Positions 46,736 to 58,059 are shown, numbered from the stretch's first letter. The stretch is DNA of 64,000 nucleotides from Stictocephala bisonia (GCA_035578905.1 JAQJVL010000247.1:186001-250000); one strand, 5' to 3'. Program-made: numbers and translations. The notes: generated by a model from the letters alone, not told the origin.

Positions 46736-48304
46736 TGATCGAATATCCAGCTTACCCTTATAACATATGTGATAATGTTACGTTTAGATAATTTTTCAAT
46801 CGTAATTAAAAACATTTCAAGGAAAACTCAAAGCAAAATGATACGGGGACCACTAAGCACAATTTTTATTAAAAATAACATTATTTCACTGTTATGTACG
46901 GAAATAACTTGAATAACAGAAATGATGGGAACCTGAGTGCATTGTTTAAGCAGCGGTATGTACAAGCGGTTTTAGTCGCACGCGAAGTTGACTCGTGACG
47001 AGTCCCTAGCGAAGTTTTTGCCGACAGTAATTCGACGGGAGCGAAGTTAAGCGTACACACGGAGGCTTGTGGAATATGGAAATGCACATGTGGGGTTGGG
47101 GGATGTTGTGAGTCTCAGACAGGGTTCAGCTTTACGCCATTATTTGCATGAACACAATACACCGAACAAACGGCAATCAGGAAAAACGGTCGTGTGACTT
47201 CGCAAAAAAAGACCTCTTTTGCATTTTGTCTCGTGACGTATTGTATTCATAATGAATCGGCAAGCGTATGTAATTTTTTTTAATCTTGGAAACTACGGAA
47301 ATCTACTTTACAATTAGATCAGATTGACGAAAGTCAGCGTAAGTGTGCTATTCTGTAATTTAAGTCAATTTAATATCTATTTAAGCTTTATTACAAAGTA
47401 AGTTGAAATGTTATATATAAAATGCTCGTACCACATTTAAACTTGCAAGTTTATGTAATAATCCATAGTTACTTTATATTAATTTGATTAAGAATGTACG
47501 TCATGTTAAATGCTAATAAGCTATGGCAACAACGTTTTTATATTGTTTACTAAAATTTCTTAAAAAATGTAAATAGAGCTTCATTAGAGCTTGTTGACGT
47601 AATTTCATATAGTCAGTACGCAGACAATGCTTAGGTGTCCTTTTGTGTTTATACAGTATGTGACGAAGACTAGAAATAGAATTTTGGTAAATAATGATTT
47701 ACAACAAATCGTATATTGGCATTGTATTATGTAAGTGGCTATTTCTGATTTGTTCATTATTAACAATATGTCATACTGTATATGTTTTCCTTTCTTAATG
47801 TACACAGATGAAACTTAACTAAAACATGGGTTAGGAAGAATAACATATTCTCAAACTCAGTTTATACTATTTGTTATTTTGTTTCTTAAAGATATTTAAT
47901 TAAGTAACTTTGTTCAAAAACTACTGTTTGTAGTTTGGAAAGTTTTTATTTACGGCAAGCTACATACAAGTATCTTATATGGCAAAATAACCTTATGGTA
48001 TTTTGCCGTGATTCGATTTTATACAATGTTAGCTCAAGGAACATTTGTTAGACTGCGGAGTGTATAGTTAATTATATTACTGATCTGACAACATATTGTT
48101 CACTCGTTAAGGAAAGAACGTTAACAACTCTAACACTTACATTTAAACCTAATAGGAACATTTTAGGACTTGTTCAAGTCCTTGTTCAAGCTGAAATATA
48201 AATAATAATTCAGCCGGTTTTTTTCGTAAAATCACATTTTTAAAATTATTTTATTTGTTCATTTTAAAAACGCTGATTGTCAAGTTATGGACAAATATGA
48301 ACAT
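46736..48304. other. Unassigned sequence
   Basis: 46925-47135 is a GC-richer patch (GTGACGAGTCCCTAGCGAAG, GGAGCGAAGTTAAGCG) overlapped by a 68-codon minus-strand frame without a recognisable family. The rest is AT-rich. Confidence 0.4.
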
Positions 48305-48440
48305 TGGAATGAGTGTAGATGAGCGAATGAAGTCATTGTTACAAATGAAGGTCGACTATTCCTTAGCAAGTGTCATTAACTAATAGCCCAATGACAAACG
48401 AACGGCCGGTGGTTATCAGCTGATCGCTTTTACAATAAGT
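48305..48440 (-). mobile_element. SINE-like family, copy 5 (3' part only)
   Basis: GAATGAGTGTAGATGAGCGA, GTCATTGTTACAAATGAAGG and TAACTAATAGCCCAATGAC match the 3' third of the family in minus orientation. Confidence 0.6.
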
Positions 48441-48930
48441 AAGGAATTAAAACTAAAAGAAATTATAAATTAATTTAATCGCGTAAAATGCTAATATGGT
48501 ATAAATGATAACTGTATTTAACAGTTAGAATAATGTTAGTTAGTAACTAACATTCACACTTATTGCTGGAAAGGGTCCAACAAAACTTTTAATCGCATAA
48601 TAAATTCGTTCCATGTTAGTTGCTAATAGTGGGCTTAAAGTTGTGCCAGCGTGCAGTTACTTAGTGCTACATTTCTACCATTTATACTTATCAACCTTAA
48701 CGCCATCCTGCATCTAAGGCGTAATGGTTGCATTACGCCTAAGTTTTAGTTTCAAAGTACTGCTATTCTATTTAAGGACGTCATCAATAATCATAAGTAT
48801 TAAAAGTAGCTTGAGTCTTATTGATCAGTTTTCATTAAATACTCGATGCACTTTTATACTAATACAAGACAGCACCTAGAGTTGATATAAGAAAAATGAC
48901 TTGAGTTCGATTTCACTAAACGATTTCACT
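48441..48930. other. AT-rich sequence, no feature seen
   Basis: A GGCGTAATGG/CATTACGCC inverted word (48718-48741) is the only structure noticed. Confidence 0.45.
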
Positions 48931-49178
48931 AACCCGCCCACCCCTACACGTTCATTGGTTTTGACCCACCCACCCGCCCCTACACGTACAGTGGTATTGA
49001 CCCACCCACCCGCCCCCATACGTACAGTGGTATTGATCCCCCCCCCTACACGTACAGTGGTATTGATCCACCCACCCGCCCCTACAAGTACAGTGGTATT
49101 GACCCACCCACCCGTACACGTACAGTGGTACTGACCAACTCACCCACCCCCACCCCTACACGTACATTGGTATTGACA
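48931..49178 (-). repeat. Minisatellite M2, 36-bp unit, ~7 copies
   Basis: Read on the minus strand, the unit is TGTACGTGTAGGGGCGGGTG followed by GGTGGGTCAATACCAC. It aligns over its length with array M3 (55944-56730) and with the first unit of M1 (26251). Unit lengths vary because the G/C-rich part gains or loses bases. GGGGCGGGTGGGTGGG is a canonical G-quadruplex motif. Confidence 0.9.
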
Positions 49179-50804
49179 TTTTTTCAGTTACTGATAGTGT
49201 GATTTATATACTATATTGTAAAGTCAAGTTTTCGAAGTAGCGATTAGCTCTCTGTTGAGCGTGTGTGTAGTGAATGATTTTAATCGTGTTACATTACGAA
49301 TTGTCGTGGCAGTGTCAGTTTTTGTACAACCTTAAATTAAGTTTAATTAAAAATTCTTGTGGACATTTGAAAAATAGCTCCCGCAGTTACGATTTATATT
49401 AATGATAATAAAGATTTAAGAAAAATTAGCTCTTGTATAGCCCTAGTGTCTTCAAACATAACCTCTTTATCCCTCTTTATGGTTTATAGCCTTAAAAACA
49501 AATATTTTTACAAATATCTTGCTTTGAAAATATAAATTATTTGCAGAATACGAAAAGTGTTTCACTAATTTAACCCTTTAAGTGCTGTTGGCGCTGTGAG
49601 AGACGCTTCGTATTTTTAATAGGCCATCGCTATTTTTCATTCGATAGCGACCGGAGTAATATTAGTCGATTCTACGATAATCGCTGTTCTCAGTTTGAAT
49701 TGCGTATTCTTCGCTCAGCCGATTGTTGACGGAGACGGAAATGCCAAGAATGTCATCGAACGGAGCGAAGCATAGGCGGCCGGCGGTTATGGGTCAGTTC
49801 AACTATAGTGACATGTTGAGGAAATTATATTATAATTTGAGTGTTTATCATGATTTTTGTATAGCTATATTTATTTATTCGGTAGCTAGAAGAAGAAGAC
49901 AAGAATAAATGAATGATTCGAAGTTTATTTTTCAGAAATACTGATTTTCCTGTTTGGTAAATGAATTGTGTAGTATTTTAGTTAACTCTTTTGTAAAACT
50001 ATAATTTTTTTAGTGTGACAAATTAAATTATATGTAGTTGTTCAGTTTTAAATGTTTCATAAATGGAATCGAAAACAAAATTCACACAAACACTTCATAA
50101 ATAAATTAAGAACCTTCAAAGTTGACAAAAATAAAATATGTTTAATTCGTAAGTTTTTATATTTTAACAAACGAAACTTTAAGAATAAGATGTTACATTT
50201 TTATATATCTATGAAGATCACTCATTTGCCTAAAATTAAAAAAAAATTCAAACAATACATAAACTGTAAATGCTAATGTACCTATAACCTTACATTTTTG
50301 ACAAAAGTGGCCAAGCACTTTTCGCATATGAGATGTGAAAAGAGCATAACAATAAAAGGGATTTAACTGTGCTAGTGAAATGTTATTAGTGATCAGTTTT
50401 CCTGATCCGTTCCTCTTCATTCCTACTGAGTGACGTCAGAAACTGAGAATTATATTTGTATGTTAACTAACAAACATTAAATATTATAAATTGTGCATAC
50501 AGTAGAACATCTTAGACACCCAAAGCGTCTAAAATGTGATTTAATGTTTGTCTTTCTTTAAGTTGTTTGAACTCCAATTGAGACCAACACCAAACTTGAC
50601 CACCGAAATAATAAACTATTGAAACCACATTCTGAAGCCGTCAAAATGCAGCGACAATGTTATGAATATCCTAAATCACAAACAAAAATTTCCCAATCGT
50701 GTTTTGAATATATATTTATTTTTGTAAGGGATTTGTAACAGTATGACTAGGCTATAAGTATCTAATGAAATAATCTTCATTAGTATTCATTTGTATGACG
50801 CCGA
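49179..50804. other. AT-rich sequence with a possible piggyBac-type end
   Basis: At 49570 TTAA is followed by CCCTTTAAGTGCTG, the TTAA/CCC-TTT arrangement seen at ends of piggyBac-like elements. A GC-rich stretch follows, opening a 61-codon frame (49723-49908) that begins near ATGCCAAGAATGTCATC. No matching right end or transposase text was found within the next kilobase. 50050-50420 is K/N/F-rich text on both strands. I call no gene. Confidence 0.35.
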
Positions 50805-51275
50805 TCATAGAGATATGGGTGAATATGAGGTATGAATTAGTGTGATTAGTGAACAAGTGTAGTCATTGTTACCAACTAAGGTAGACTGTTCCTAAGAAAG
50901 AGCTATTTATTAATAGCCCAAAAGCAAGGGCAACCAAAATCAAAATCTTTATTGGACCAAATTAACAATAATAATTTGCATTAGCCAAGTCATACTAATA
51001 TTAACTAAAACTAAACAGCATAGCTCGTAAACCAAGGGATCTACATCCTTACATAGAATCCTAACCACGCAGTTTTGGTCTGATTTTTAGCTATTTGACC
51101 AGCCCACTCTACTCTACACAACATCCGGACCTTGACTACCACCCAACATGGACAACCCAGACTACTGTTGTAGTGTCCACGTCGACGGCAACCATCGAGC
51201 GAGGACTGATCATAGAACATATCGCCTACAATCTCCTCAACATTTTGTCCCCAAGTAGCTGGGTTAAAGCACAGG
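50805..51275 (-). mobile_element. SINE-like family, copy 6, with a nested insertion
   Basis: Minus-orientation copy extending furthest into the 5' block: it includes GCCTACAATCTCCTCAACAT and CCCAAGTAGCTGGGTTAAAG, matching the start of the 62.6 kb copy. It is interrupted at GGGCAACCAA by the insert at 50938-51035. Confidence 0.75.
50938..51035 (-). mobile_element. Nested short retroelement-like insertion
   Basis: About 98 bases flanked by AACCAA (50932-50937 and 51030-51035). The family consensus reads straight through here (GGGCAACTAAGGGACCTACA), so the insert is younger than its host. On the minus strand it ends CCAATAAAGATTTTGATTTT, which resembles the 3' terminus of a polyadenylated or short-tailed retroelement. 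Confidence 0.6.
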
Positions 51276-51464
51276 GCCACTAGTGCCGACCAGTAATGAT
51301 AACTGTAAATATTAAATATATAAACCAAAGAATCTTAAAATAAAAAATACAGCACAATAATGATACAGCTGGCACTACTATGTTGTAAAACTGATAAGAG
51401 AAAACACATTCTGTTTTCAGACCTCACAATAACAACACGGCATTTGGTCATCATCACAGTTGCG
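51276..51464. other. Short spacer between two SINE-like copies
   Basis: AT-rich with no feature. It separates the minus-orientation copy on the left from a plus-orientation copy on the right. Confidence 0.45.
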
Positions 51465-51655
51465 ATCATCGTAGACAGTATTAAGGTGTGTGAGGTGTAT
51501 ATGTTGGGTGGAGGCTGAGCTTTGGAAGTTGTCTGAAGAGAACGAAATATCAGGCTTTTCTGTTAGTGGAGTAATACCTGTACCCCGTGGTTCGGATTCC
51601 ACGATAATATGTAGATCACTTAGTTGCTCTGGCTATTAATAAGTGACCGTTATTA
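51465..51655 (+). mobile_element. SINE-like family, copy 7 (partial)
   Basis: Retains ATGTTGGGTGGAGGCTG, GAGAACGAAATATCAGGC, CCCCGTGGTTCGGATTCCAC and TAGTTGCTCTGGCTATTAAT. The tail is missing. Confidence 0.65.
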
Positions 51656-51664
51656 AGTTCAGGA

Positions 51665-51969
51665 TATTTTCCGTTTATTCACTACCATAACTTAGGTTAA
51701 CATAACCGAACCAAACCTAACATAACATAACCTAACCAAACCTAACATAACCTAATATAACCGAACCAAACCTAACATAACATAACCTATAATATAACCG
51801 AACTAAACTTAACATAACCTAGCCAAACAAAACCTAACATAACCTAATCAAACGAAGCATAACCTAACATTACATAACTAAATCTAACATAACATAACCA
51901 AACCTAACATAACATAACTAAAAATAACATAACCTAACCATAGTAGTCGTAGTTAATTAACGGAAAAGG
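51665..51969. mobile_element. MITE with an expanded CATAACCTAA core, copy 2
   Basis: The ends TTTTCCGTTTATTCACTACC and (right, reverse-complemented) CCTTTTCCGTTAATTAACTA match each other and the shorter element at 21433-21552. The core is about 250 bases of ACCTAACATAACCTAACC-type repeats with AACCGAACCAAACC variants. Confidence 0.7.
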
Positions 51970-53053
51970 TCGCACGTTATTAACGATCAGTATTTAAATC
52001 AATGTCAACCCGTTTTAGATAATATGTCATGAATCATCATTTTTATTCTTGTTAAGAAAAAAATATATTGTCAAACTTGATCACTTAAACAGTTAATGTT
52101 AACGCATTTGCCGGCGGAAACAAGTTGTTATATCTAACAAATCCGGCTGTGTGAGCTTTTGTTTACAGTCTATTCCACACCAGATTCAGTCTATTTTAAA
52201 ATACCAAAACAGTGTTTTTGTGGTTTAGGCGAAACAATCATATGAGATCGTGGATTCGTGTATTTTGCTTTGCATTTACTTGGAAGTACAAATTTAAGCA
52301 TATGTTATTCAAATTCTACAATACTTAATTATTGGATTGGCGAATAAGTTAATTGATAGCCATAATAATCTTATAATACCTTAATCTCGTAGGCTATAAT
52401 AACTTAGAAAACTTTCTCTTGCTTTTAGATCAGACAAACATACCCCGCTCTCCGAACTATGTGCTTAAAATTAATAAAGTTGACTGACTATTTAAGTTTT
52501 ATTTTTATGTGCATTCTAAAATACATCAGTCAATTTTAAAACAAACTATGTATTTTCTTTGAAGAGGGTTGTTATTAAAATTAATAGAATCAATTTATCT
52601 AATATTTTACCTGTATAAATGTTCGTTTCAAGAAACATTTTATAGTAAAAATGTATTGTAATTATTATGTTGCTGGATAGTCATCATATTTATTTACTAA
52701 TAGCAGAATAGCAGTCAGTATTGTAGTGGAAAGTTTTGAAAAAATAAAAAGTCACTAAAATTAGCCCTCGGCCGTAGAAGACAAGTGGAGGGAGACATTG
52801 TTTGGAATAAAGCTGTCAAACAGTCCCCGGCTTGTCCTGTGTATTGCCAGCCCAACGCCAGCTGTGGCGGCCCGAATATGAAAACTCCCTTCTCCCACGC
52901 CCTTCTCGGTATAGGAAGTAGTAGGGTTGTATTTTATAAAATTGGGAAAAAGGAAAAGTAGGCAGATACATTGAACACCCATCTTGCTAAATACACCTGG
53001 AGATAGCACTGATTTAATATAAGGCAGCATTAAATGTTTCTGTTAAGATATTT
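51970..53053. other. AT-rich sequence with a GC-rich patch
   Basis: 52765-52920 is GC-rich and contains most of an 89-codon minus-strand frame (52761-53030) of mixed composition (HIRAATAGVGLAIHRTSRG). No family recognised. Confidence 0.35.
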
Positions 53054-53728
53054 AGGGATGGCAACGATATATCGGAAATATCGATAAATATGTTTCAATA
53101 TATCTATATTGGTCATATAGATATTTTGGTCTGATATATAATATCACTAAATTTTGACGTTATTCTCTCTCCTCAAAATCATCACGACTCGAAATAAACA
53201 AACTTAAATAGCCTCTTATGCGTACAAAACATGCATTGAAAAAATGAAGCAACTTTTTTAGTTTTTTTACGTGAGGTAAACGCATTAAATTGTACATTTT
53301 TGTAAATCAGTGTGTGGAACGGGTAAATGAAGTTGTGTGTGAGATGGCAACGCTGACTTTAAGATGCATACTCTGCCTGCTATTGTTCTTACAAACCATA
53401 ATTACATTATTCTTTTATAATTAATTAACATAAATAATTAAAGGTATAAATATTCTTATTTTGAAATTTTTTTTCCAGTCAACCCCACATACCACAACTA
53501 TTTTCGCGTATATAAATGTATTAAATTTTTACGTTCAGCTGGCTATTCTAAATAGTGACAGCAAAATATGAGTGTATTTTTGGTCATGGCCCAAGAGTTG
53601 GTGCATAATTTTATACAGATAAATAATTAACAGTTTGATGTTTTTCTTTCGATATTATCGTTAGATCGATATTTGGTTTACAATAAATCGATAATTCGAC
53701 ATTTCGATATGTAGAAAGTATTTGCCGA
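53054..53728. mobile_element. TATCGATA-rich element, copy 2, interrupted
   Basis: The left part (53054-53120: GGGATGGCAACGATATATCG, AATATCGATAAATA) and right part (53640-53728: TTTCTTTCGATATTATCGTT, AGATCGATATTTGGTTT) together match the element at 34377-34515 in the opposite orientation. About 520 bases of other AT-rich DNA separate them, containing a second GAGATGGCAACGCTGAC near 53341. Confidence 0.6.
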
Positions 53729-54395
53729 GATTATCTTTAATATTTGCTAAAGATATAAGCTAAGACATTCACTCGTTGTCTACCGTGAAATACCTCTAAA
53801 TACTCGTTTTATGTAACTGTACTGTACAAAAATATCTTACTGTGCATTTTATTTTTATATCCTAAAATTCCAAAATGTGGCTTAAAGGGTAATGGATATT
53901 CTTGCATTTGTAATTAATTTTTTGTCGAATAACGCAGAAAATGTATTGTTGTTTGTCCTTCTTTAGATTTGAATTTTAGACGCAACAGTTTTTTTATAAT
54001 AGGGACTAATTGTTGGAATGAGCAATTCAACCATTTCTTATAAGTAAAAGGACGTTTAAATTCATATATAAAGAGTATAAGAGTATTTTTTTATGTATGA
54101 ATACAATTTTTAGAACTTTGTTAATTGGGTAGTTAATTGGCCAATATATACAGTAATAAATAGAAACCCATTTAAAAAATATTAAATGATATACTTTTGT
54201 AATTTTTAGAAAAGACTGAAAGTGTTGTTTAAACCCAACTAAAGGGGTTTATTTCTTGTACTTGTGATTGAAATGCAGCTTAAGAGTCTGAAGATGTCAG
54301 CAATATTGGTTCCATAAGAAAGAACAATGTTATTTTCGAACCGGACATACGATCTTTCAAACTAGACAGTCATTATAAACGGATCCCCCCCCCCC

Positions 54396-54441
<46 letters not shown>

Positions 54442-54637
54442 AGCATTTGATCAAGAATGGGATTGTGCGTTGGAATTGCCATTCGTATTCCTAATTAGTT
54501 TTACAAATCCAATGCTCAATATGATAACGTTTGAAATGACACCTTATACATAACTTTTGGTCAGTAAATAAAAAGATAAATAAATTTAAAAAAAAATGGC
54601 TTCACAAATAACATTGTTCGTATGGAATTAAAAGCAA
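53729..54637. other. AT-rich sequence containing a C12-A44 tract
   Basis: The homopolymer pair lies at 54385-54440 (C12 then A44). Otherwise featureless. Confidence 0.5.
54385..54440. repeat. Adjacent poly-C (12) and poly-A (44) tracts
   Basis: A run of 12 C directly joined to 44 A, the longest homopolymer in the window. No retroelement body is recognisable immediately upstream, so a poly(A) tail origin is not supported. Run length is likely unreliable. Confidence 0.85.
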
Positions 54638-55155
54638 CATGGCCGACAGTCTACGCGGAAGGACGGCCTCACAACACACGCAATATTGCCATTCCATGAC
54701 AAGAATTTCCCTATGTGTAATACAGACTAAGATGGTACAGCAAATCAAGCCAAAAGGAGATAGCAAGCTTGCCACAGTCATGCCACTCCGCAGGAGGACT
54801 GCCGGCCTCACAACACACGCAATACTGCCATTCTCCGACGCGACTTTCCCCTTTGTGTAATAGAGCCTAAGCTGGTACGGCAAACCAAGCCAAAAGGAGA
54901 TAGCAAGCTTGCCACATTCATGCCACAGTACGCAGGAGGACTGCCGGCCTCACAACACATGCAATACTGCCATTCTCCGACACTACTTTCCCCTTTGTGT
55001 AATAGAGCCAAAGATGGTACGGCAAACCAAGCCAAAAGGAGATAGCAAGCTTGCCACATTCATGCCACAGTCCGCAGGAGGACTGCCGGCCTCACAACAC
55101 ACGCAATACTGCCATTCTCCGACACTACTTTCCCCATTGTGTAATAGAGCCCATC
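54638..55155. repeat. Tandem array, ~141-bp unit, ~3.7 copies
   Basis: Units contain GCCAAAAGGAGATAGCAAGC, GCAGGAGGACTGCCGGCCTC, ACAACACACGCAATACTGCC and CCCTTTGTGTAATAGAGCC. CAAAAGGAGA lies at 54751, 54891 and 55033. Frames of 70-96 codons on both strands span the units and are by-products. Confidence 0.9.
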
Positions 55156-55713
55156 CAGTGCCAAATCAAATCAGTGTATTACCTCTGCATATTTACTAAT
55201 AATAGTACAAAAATTAAATGTAAATGTATTAGTTATATTTTCCGAAGTCTTGTCAGCTAACTTATCACTAAATTGTGACGTTTCGGTAATAATAAGAAAT
55301 ATCTACGTCTTGTATGACGGTTACAGAGTTTGTTATGACATATTCTTGTTTCTTTTTAGTCAACCTACAAACCAATATTACTCCCACATCTCACATCTAT
55401 CTTTCGTTGACAAACTTTCAACTATCGTTGTTAAAGATCATATCGATAGTTTTAAGGTCTATCGTCCAAACTTACTGTCGATTTAAGGAGTTTATCTTAT
55501 CTTACTTTCAACGCTTCAATCAAATTCAGTATTCAGTTTTAACGTAGTTTCTTATTTATCTAGTTCAAGCTATATTCGTTTTGAACTTGACTCGTTAAGT
55601 TTGATCAAATTGGCAAAGTAAGTTTTACAAGTTGTAAACAACAATAACGAGTATTAATTTGACCTTTAATTATATAATTATTAACGAGTTAGAGCCATAA
55701 ATAAATAATAGAT
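55156..55713. other. AT-rich sequence, no feature seen
   Basis: Two overlapping plus-strand frames (55250-55547) of AT-driven text. No repeats recognised. Confidence 0.45.
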
Positions 55714-57153
55714 ATACAGGGTATCCTGGCTATATATTTTCGGATTTTACATATAATTTATAACACAAAATGATGAATACAGTTTTATCCAATTCCACTC
55801 CGTTTAGTGTCTATTTGTTTACAAAGAAATTAATAACTCATAAAGGGTTTGATCGCCTGACTCAAAATTATTGCACACTTCTTTACATTAACACTACTAA
55901 ACGTTAAAAAAGTCATTGAGCTATCTTTAGCAATTTGAAAGATTCACTATCACTGTACATGTATGGGTGGGCGGGTGGGTTACTATCACTGTACGTGTAT
56001 GGGTGGGCGGGTGGGTCACTATCACTGTACGTGTATGGGTGGGCGGGTAGGTAACTATCACTGTACGTGTATGGGTGGGCGGGTGGGTAACTATCACTGT
56101 ACGTGTATGGGTGGACGGGTGGGTCACTATCACTGTACGTGTATGGGTGGGCGGGTGGGTCACTATCACTGTACGTGTATGGGTGGGCGGGTGGGTAACT
56201 ATCACTGTACGTGTATGGGTGGACGGGTGGGTCACTATCACTGTACGTGTATGGGTGGGCGGGTGGGTCACTATCACTGTACGTGTATGGGTGGGTGGGT
56301 GGGTAACTATCACTGTACGTGTATGGGTGGACAGGTGGGTCACTATCACTGTACGTGTATGGGTGGGCGGGTAGGTAACTATCACTGTACGTGTATGGGT
56401 GGGCGGGTGGGTAACTATCACTGTACGTGTATGGGTGGGCGGGAGGGTCACTATCACTGTACGTGTATGGGTGGGCGGGTAGGTAACTATCACTGTACGT
56501 GTATGGGTGGGCGGGTGGGTAACTATCACTGTACGTGTATGGGTGGACGGGTGGGTCACTATCACTGTACGTGTATGGGTGGGCGGGTGGGTCACTATCA
56601 CTGTACGTGTATGGGTGGGTGGGTGGGTAACTATCACTGTACGTGTATGGGTGGACAGGTGGGTCACTATCACTGTACGTGTATGGGTGGGCGGGTGGGT
56701 CACTATCACTGTACGTGTATGGGTGGGCGGTCTTTTAAACTTTTAAATAAAAATATCTTGTAAACTGTTAGGTTAATCAATTTTACACAAAAACAAAAAT
56801 GTTTCGTCATTTTATAAAAACCTATTGGTACCTTAATTTTTTATTTAAGTTTATTATTTGTGGCATGACATTTTTGAGTTTTGGTAAAAAATGTATTTTA
56901 CTGCATTATCTGGACGCTGTAAATTCTTGCAGTAGAATACTTTTTTTTAACAAAGCTCAACAATTTCAAGCCAGTCGGCCAAACCGTTCTTGAGTTACTA
57001 TTTTTTTGTTATTTATTTTTTTTACACAGACAGACAGGCAGACACTAAACGGAGCGGAATTCGATAAAACTTTCCTTCTCATTTTGTGCTCTATACTAGG
57101 TGTAGAATCAGAAAACATACAGCTAGGACACCTCTTTAGGTACACCCTGTATG
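55714..57153. mobile_element. Foldback element with ~200-bp inverted arms, carrying a minisatellite
   Basis: The left arm (from TATACAGGGTATCC at 55713) and the reverse complement of the right arm (ending TACACCCTGTATG at 57153) share TTTTCTGATT/TTTTCGGATT, the AGTTTTATC-AATTCC-CTCCG block, GTTTAGTGTCT, TAACTC-A and TTGA-ATTGTTG-type words. Without the 787-bp minisatellite the element would be about 650 bp, similar to the decayed relative at 8865-9515. It has no coding capacity, so it is a non-autonomous foldback/MITE. Confidence 0.75.
55944..56730 (+). repeat. Minisatellite M3, 36-bp unit, ~22 copies, G-quadruplex motif in each consensus unit
   Basis: The unit is TGTACGTGTATGGGTGGGCG followed by GGTGGGTCACTATCAC. 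The consensus contains GGGTGGGCGGGTGGG, four G-triplets with one-base loops. Several units carry substitutions (GGTGGACGGG, GGGTAGGT) that weaken it. The 12-codon period leaves several frames open on both strands (up to 266 codons); I do not treat them as genes. Confidence 0.95.
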
Positions 57154-57732
57154 TGCTCGTTTTGAAATACAGTACTTTTATTTCTATTATAACTTTTACT
57201 GCACATATTTTAATAGAATAAATATTAAATATAAATAAATTAAAGCTCGTCGATGACGTGACTGACATTTTATGCATTTTGATGAATTATTTAAAGAAAA
57301 TATCTTTCCATTTACATGTCCGAGATAAATATATTAATATAAAATCTATATACTCTTTAAAAACGTTTTACTAGACTTTTGTATCCTTGATTTATAAATA
57401 GTAAAATAAGAGCTGTGTATCCATGTAGCGTCTACATTAAAAACAAATTATTATTATTCTATAAATTACGCATTTTTTTCTATCAAATTAAATTGATATT
57501 GAAATAAAAATACCAGAGTCATTGGTTACAATTATTTATTTATTCTATGTATAATACAAGATTTTTTTGTTTCATACTTTACAAATTTTGATTGCATGTT
57601 TTCTCCTGACAAATAAATTATTTGATTCAAATTAGGGGTGTTTTAAATTAACTAACTATTAATGCAGAGCTCTTATTGTTAAATGTTATTATTTGCAAAT
57701 GTATTTCTATATCTTACATTTCGTACTTTTTA

Positions 57733-57797
<65 letters not shown>

Positions 57798-58059
57798 ATT
57801 TAAGAAACATTTTGAATATTGAAAATTATTTTAATAACATACTTCATTATTAAGATCAGTGGTTTGTTCATGGCAGATTTTTTTAAAAAGGAAGTTGAGT
57901 TTAAAATAAGAAACAGGAAAACAGCTACAAGAGAGTAAAGGGGTATTTATTTGTAATTCTCATATTTTGGCCTTGTTATTCATATATAGGAAAAAAACTT
58001 CCCCCATTTTCAATACAGCAGTCAACTTTGTTTTTACTTATAGAAAGGACTTCCTGTAA
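57154..58059. other. AT-rich sequence with an (AT)n microsatellite
   Basis: 57738-57794 is an uninterrupted (AT)n tract of about 28 repeats. The rest is AT-rich without features. Confidence 0.6.

Noticed and set aside
49570..49908. TTAA followed by CCCTTTAAGTG and a 61-codon frame as a piggyBac element
   Set aside because: No matching right inverted repeat and no transposase text (no DDD domain) were found; kept only as a weak remark.
54385..54440. Poly-A44 as the tail of a retroposed gene
   Set aside because: No processed-gene or retroelement body precedes it on either strand, and it directly follows a C12 run; a simple-sequence tract is the plainer reading.
55927..56763. Reading frames of 260 and 266 codons on opposite strands (THTRTVIVTHPP and CMGGRVGHYHCT repeats)
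   Set aside because: Both arise from the 36-bp minisatellite. Several frames are open on both strands at once, the hallmark of a repeat rather than a gene.
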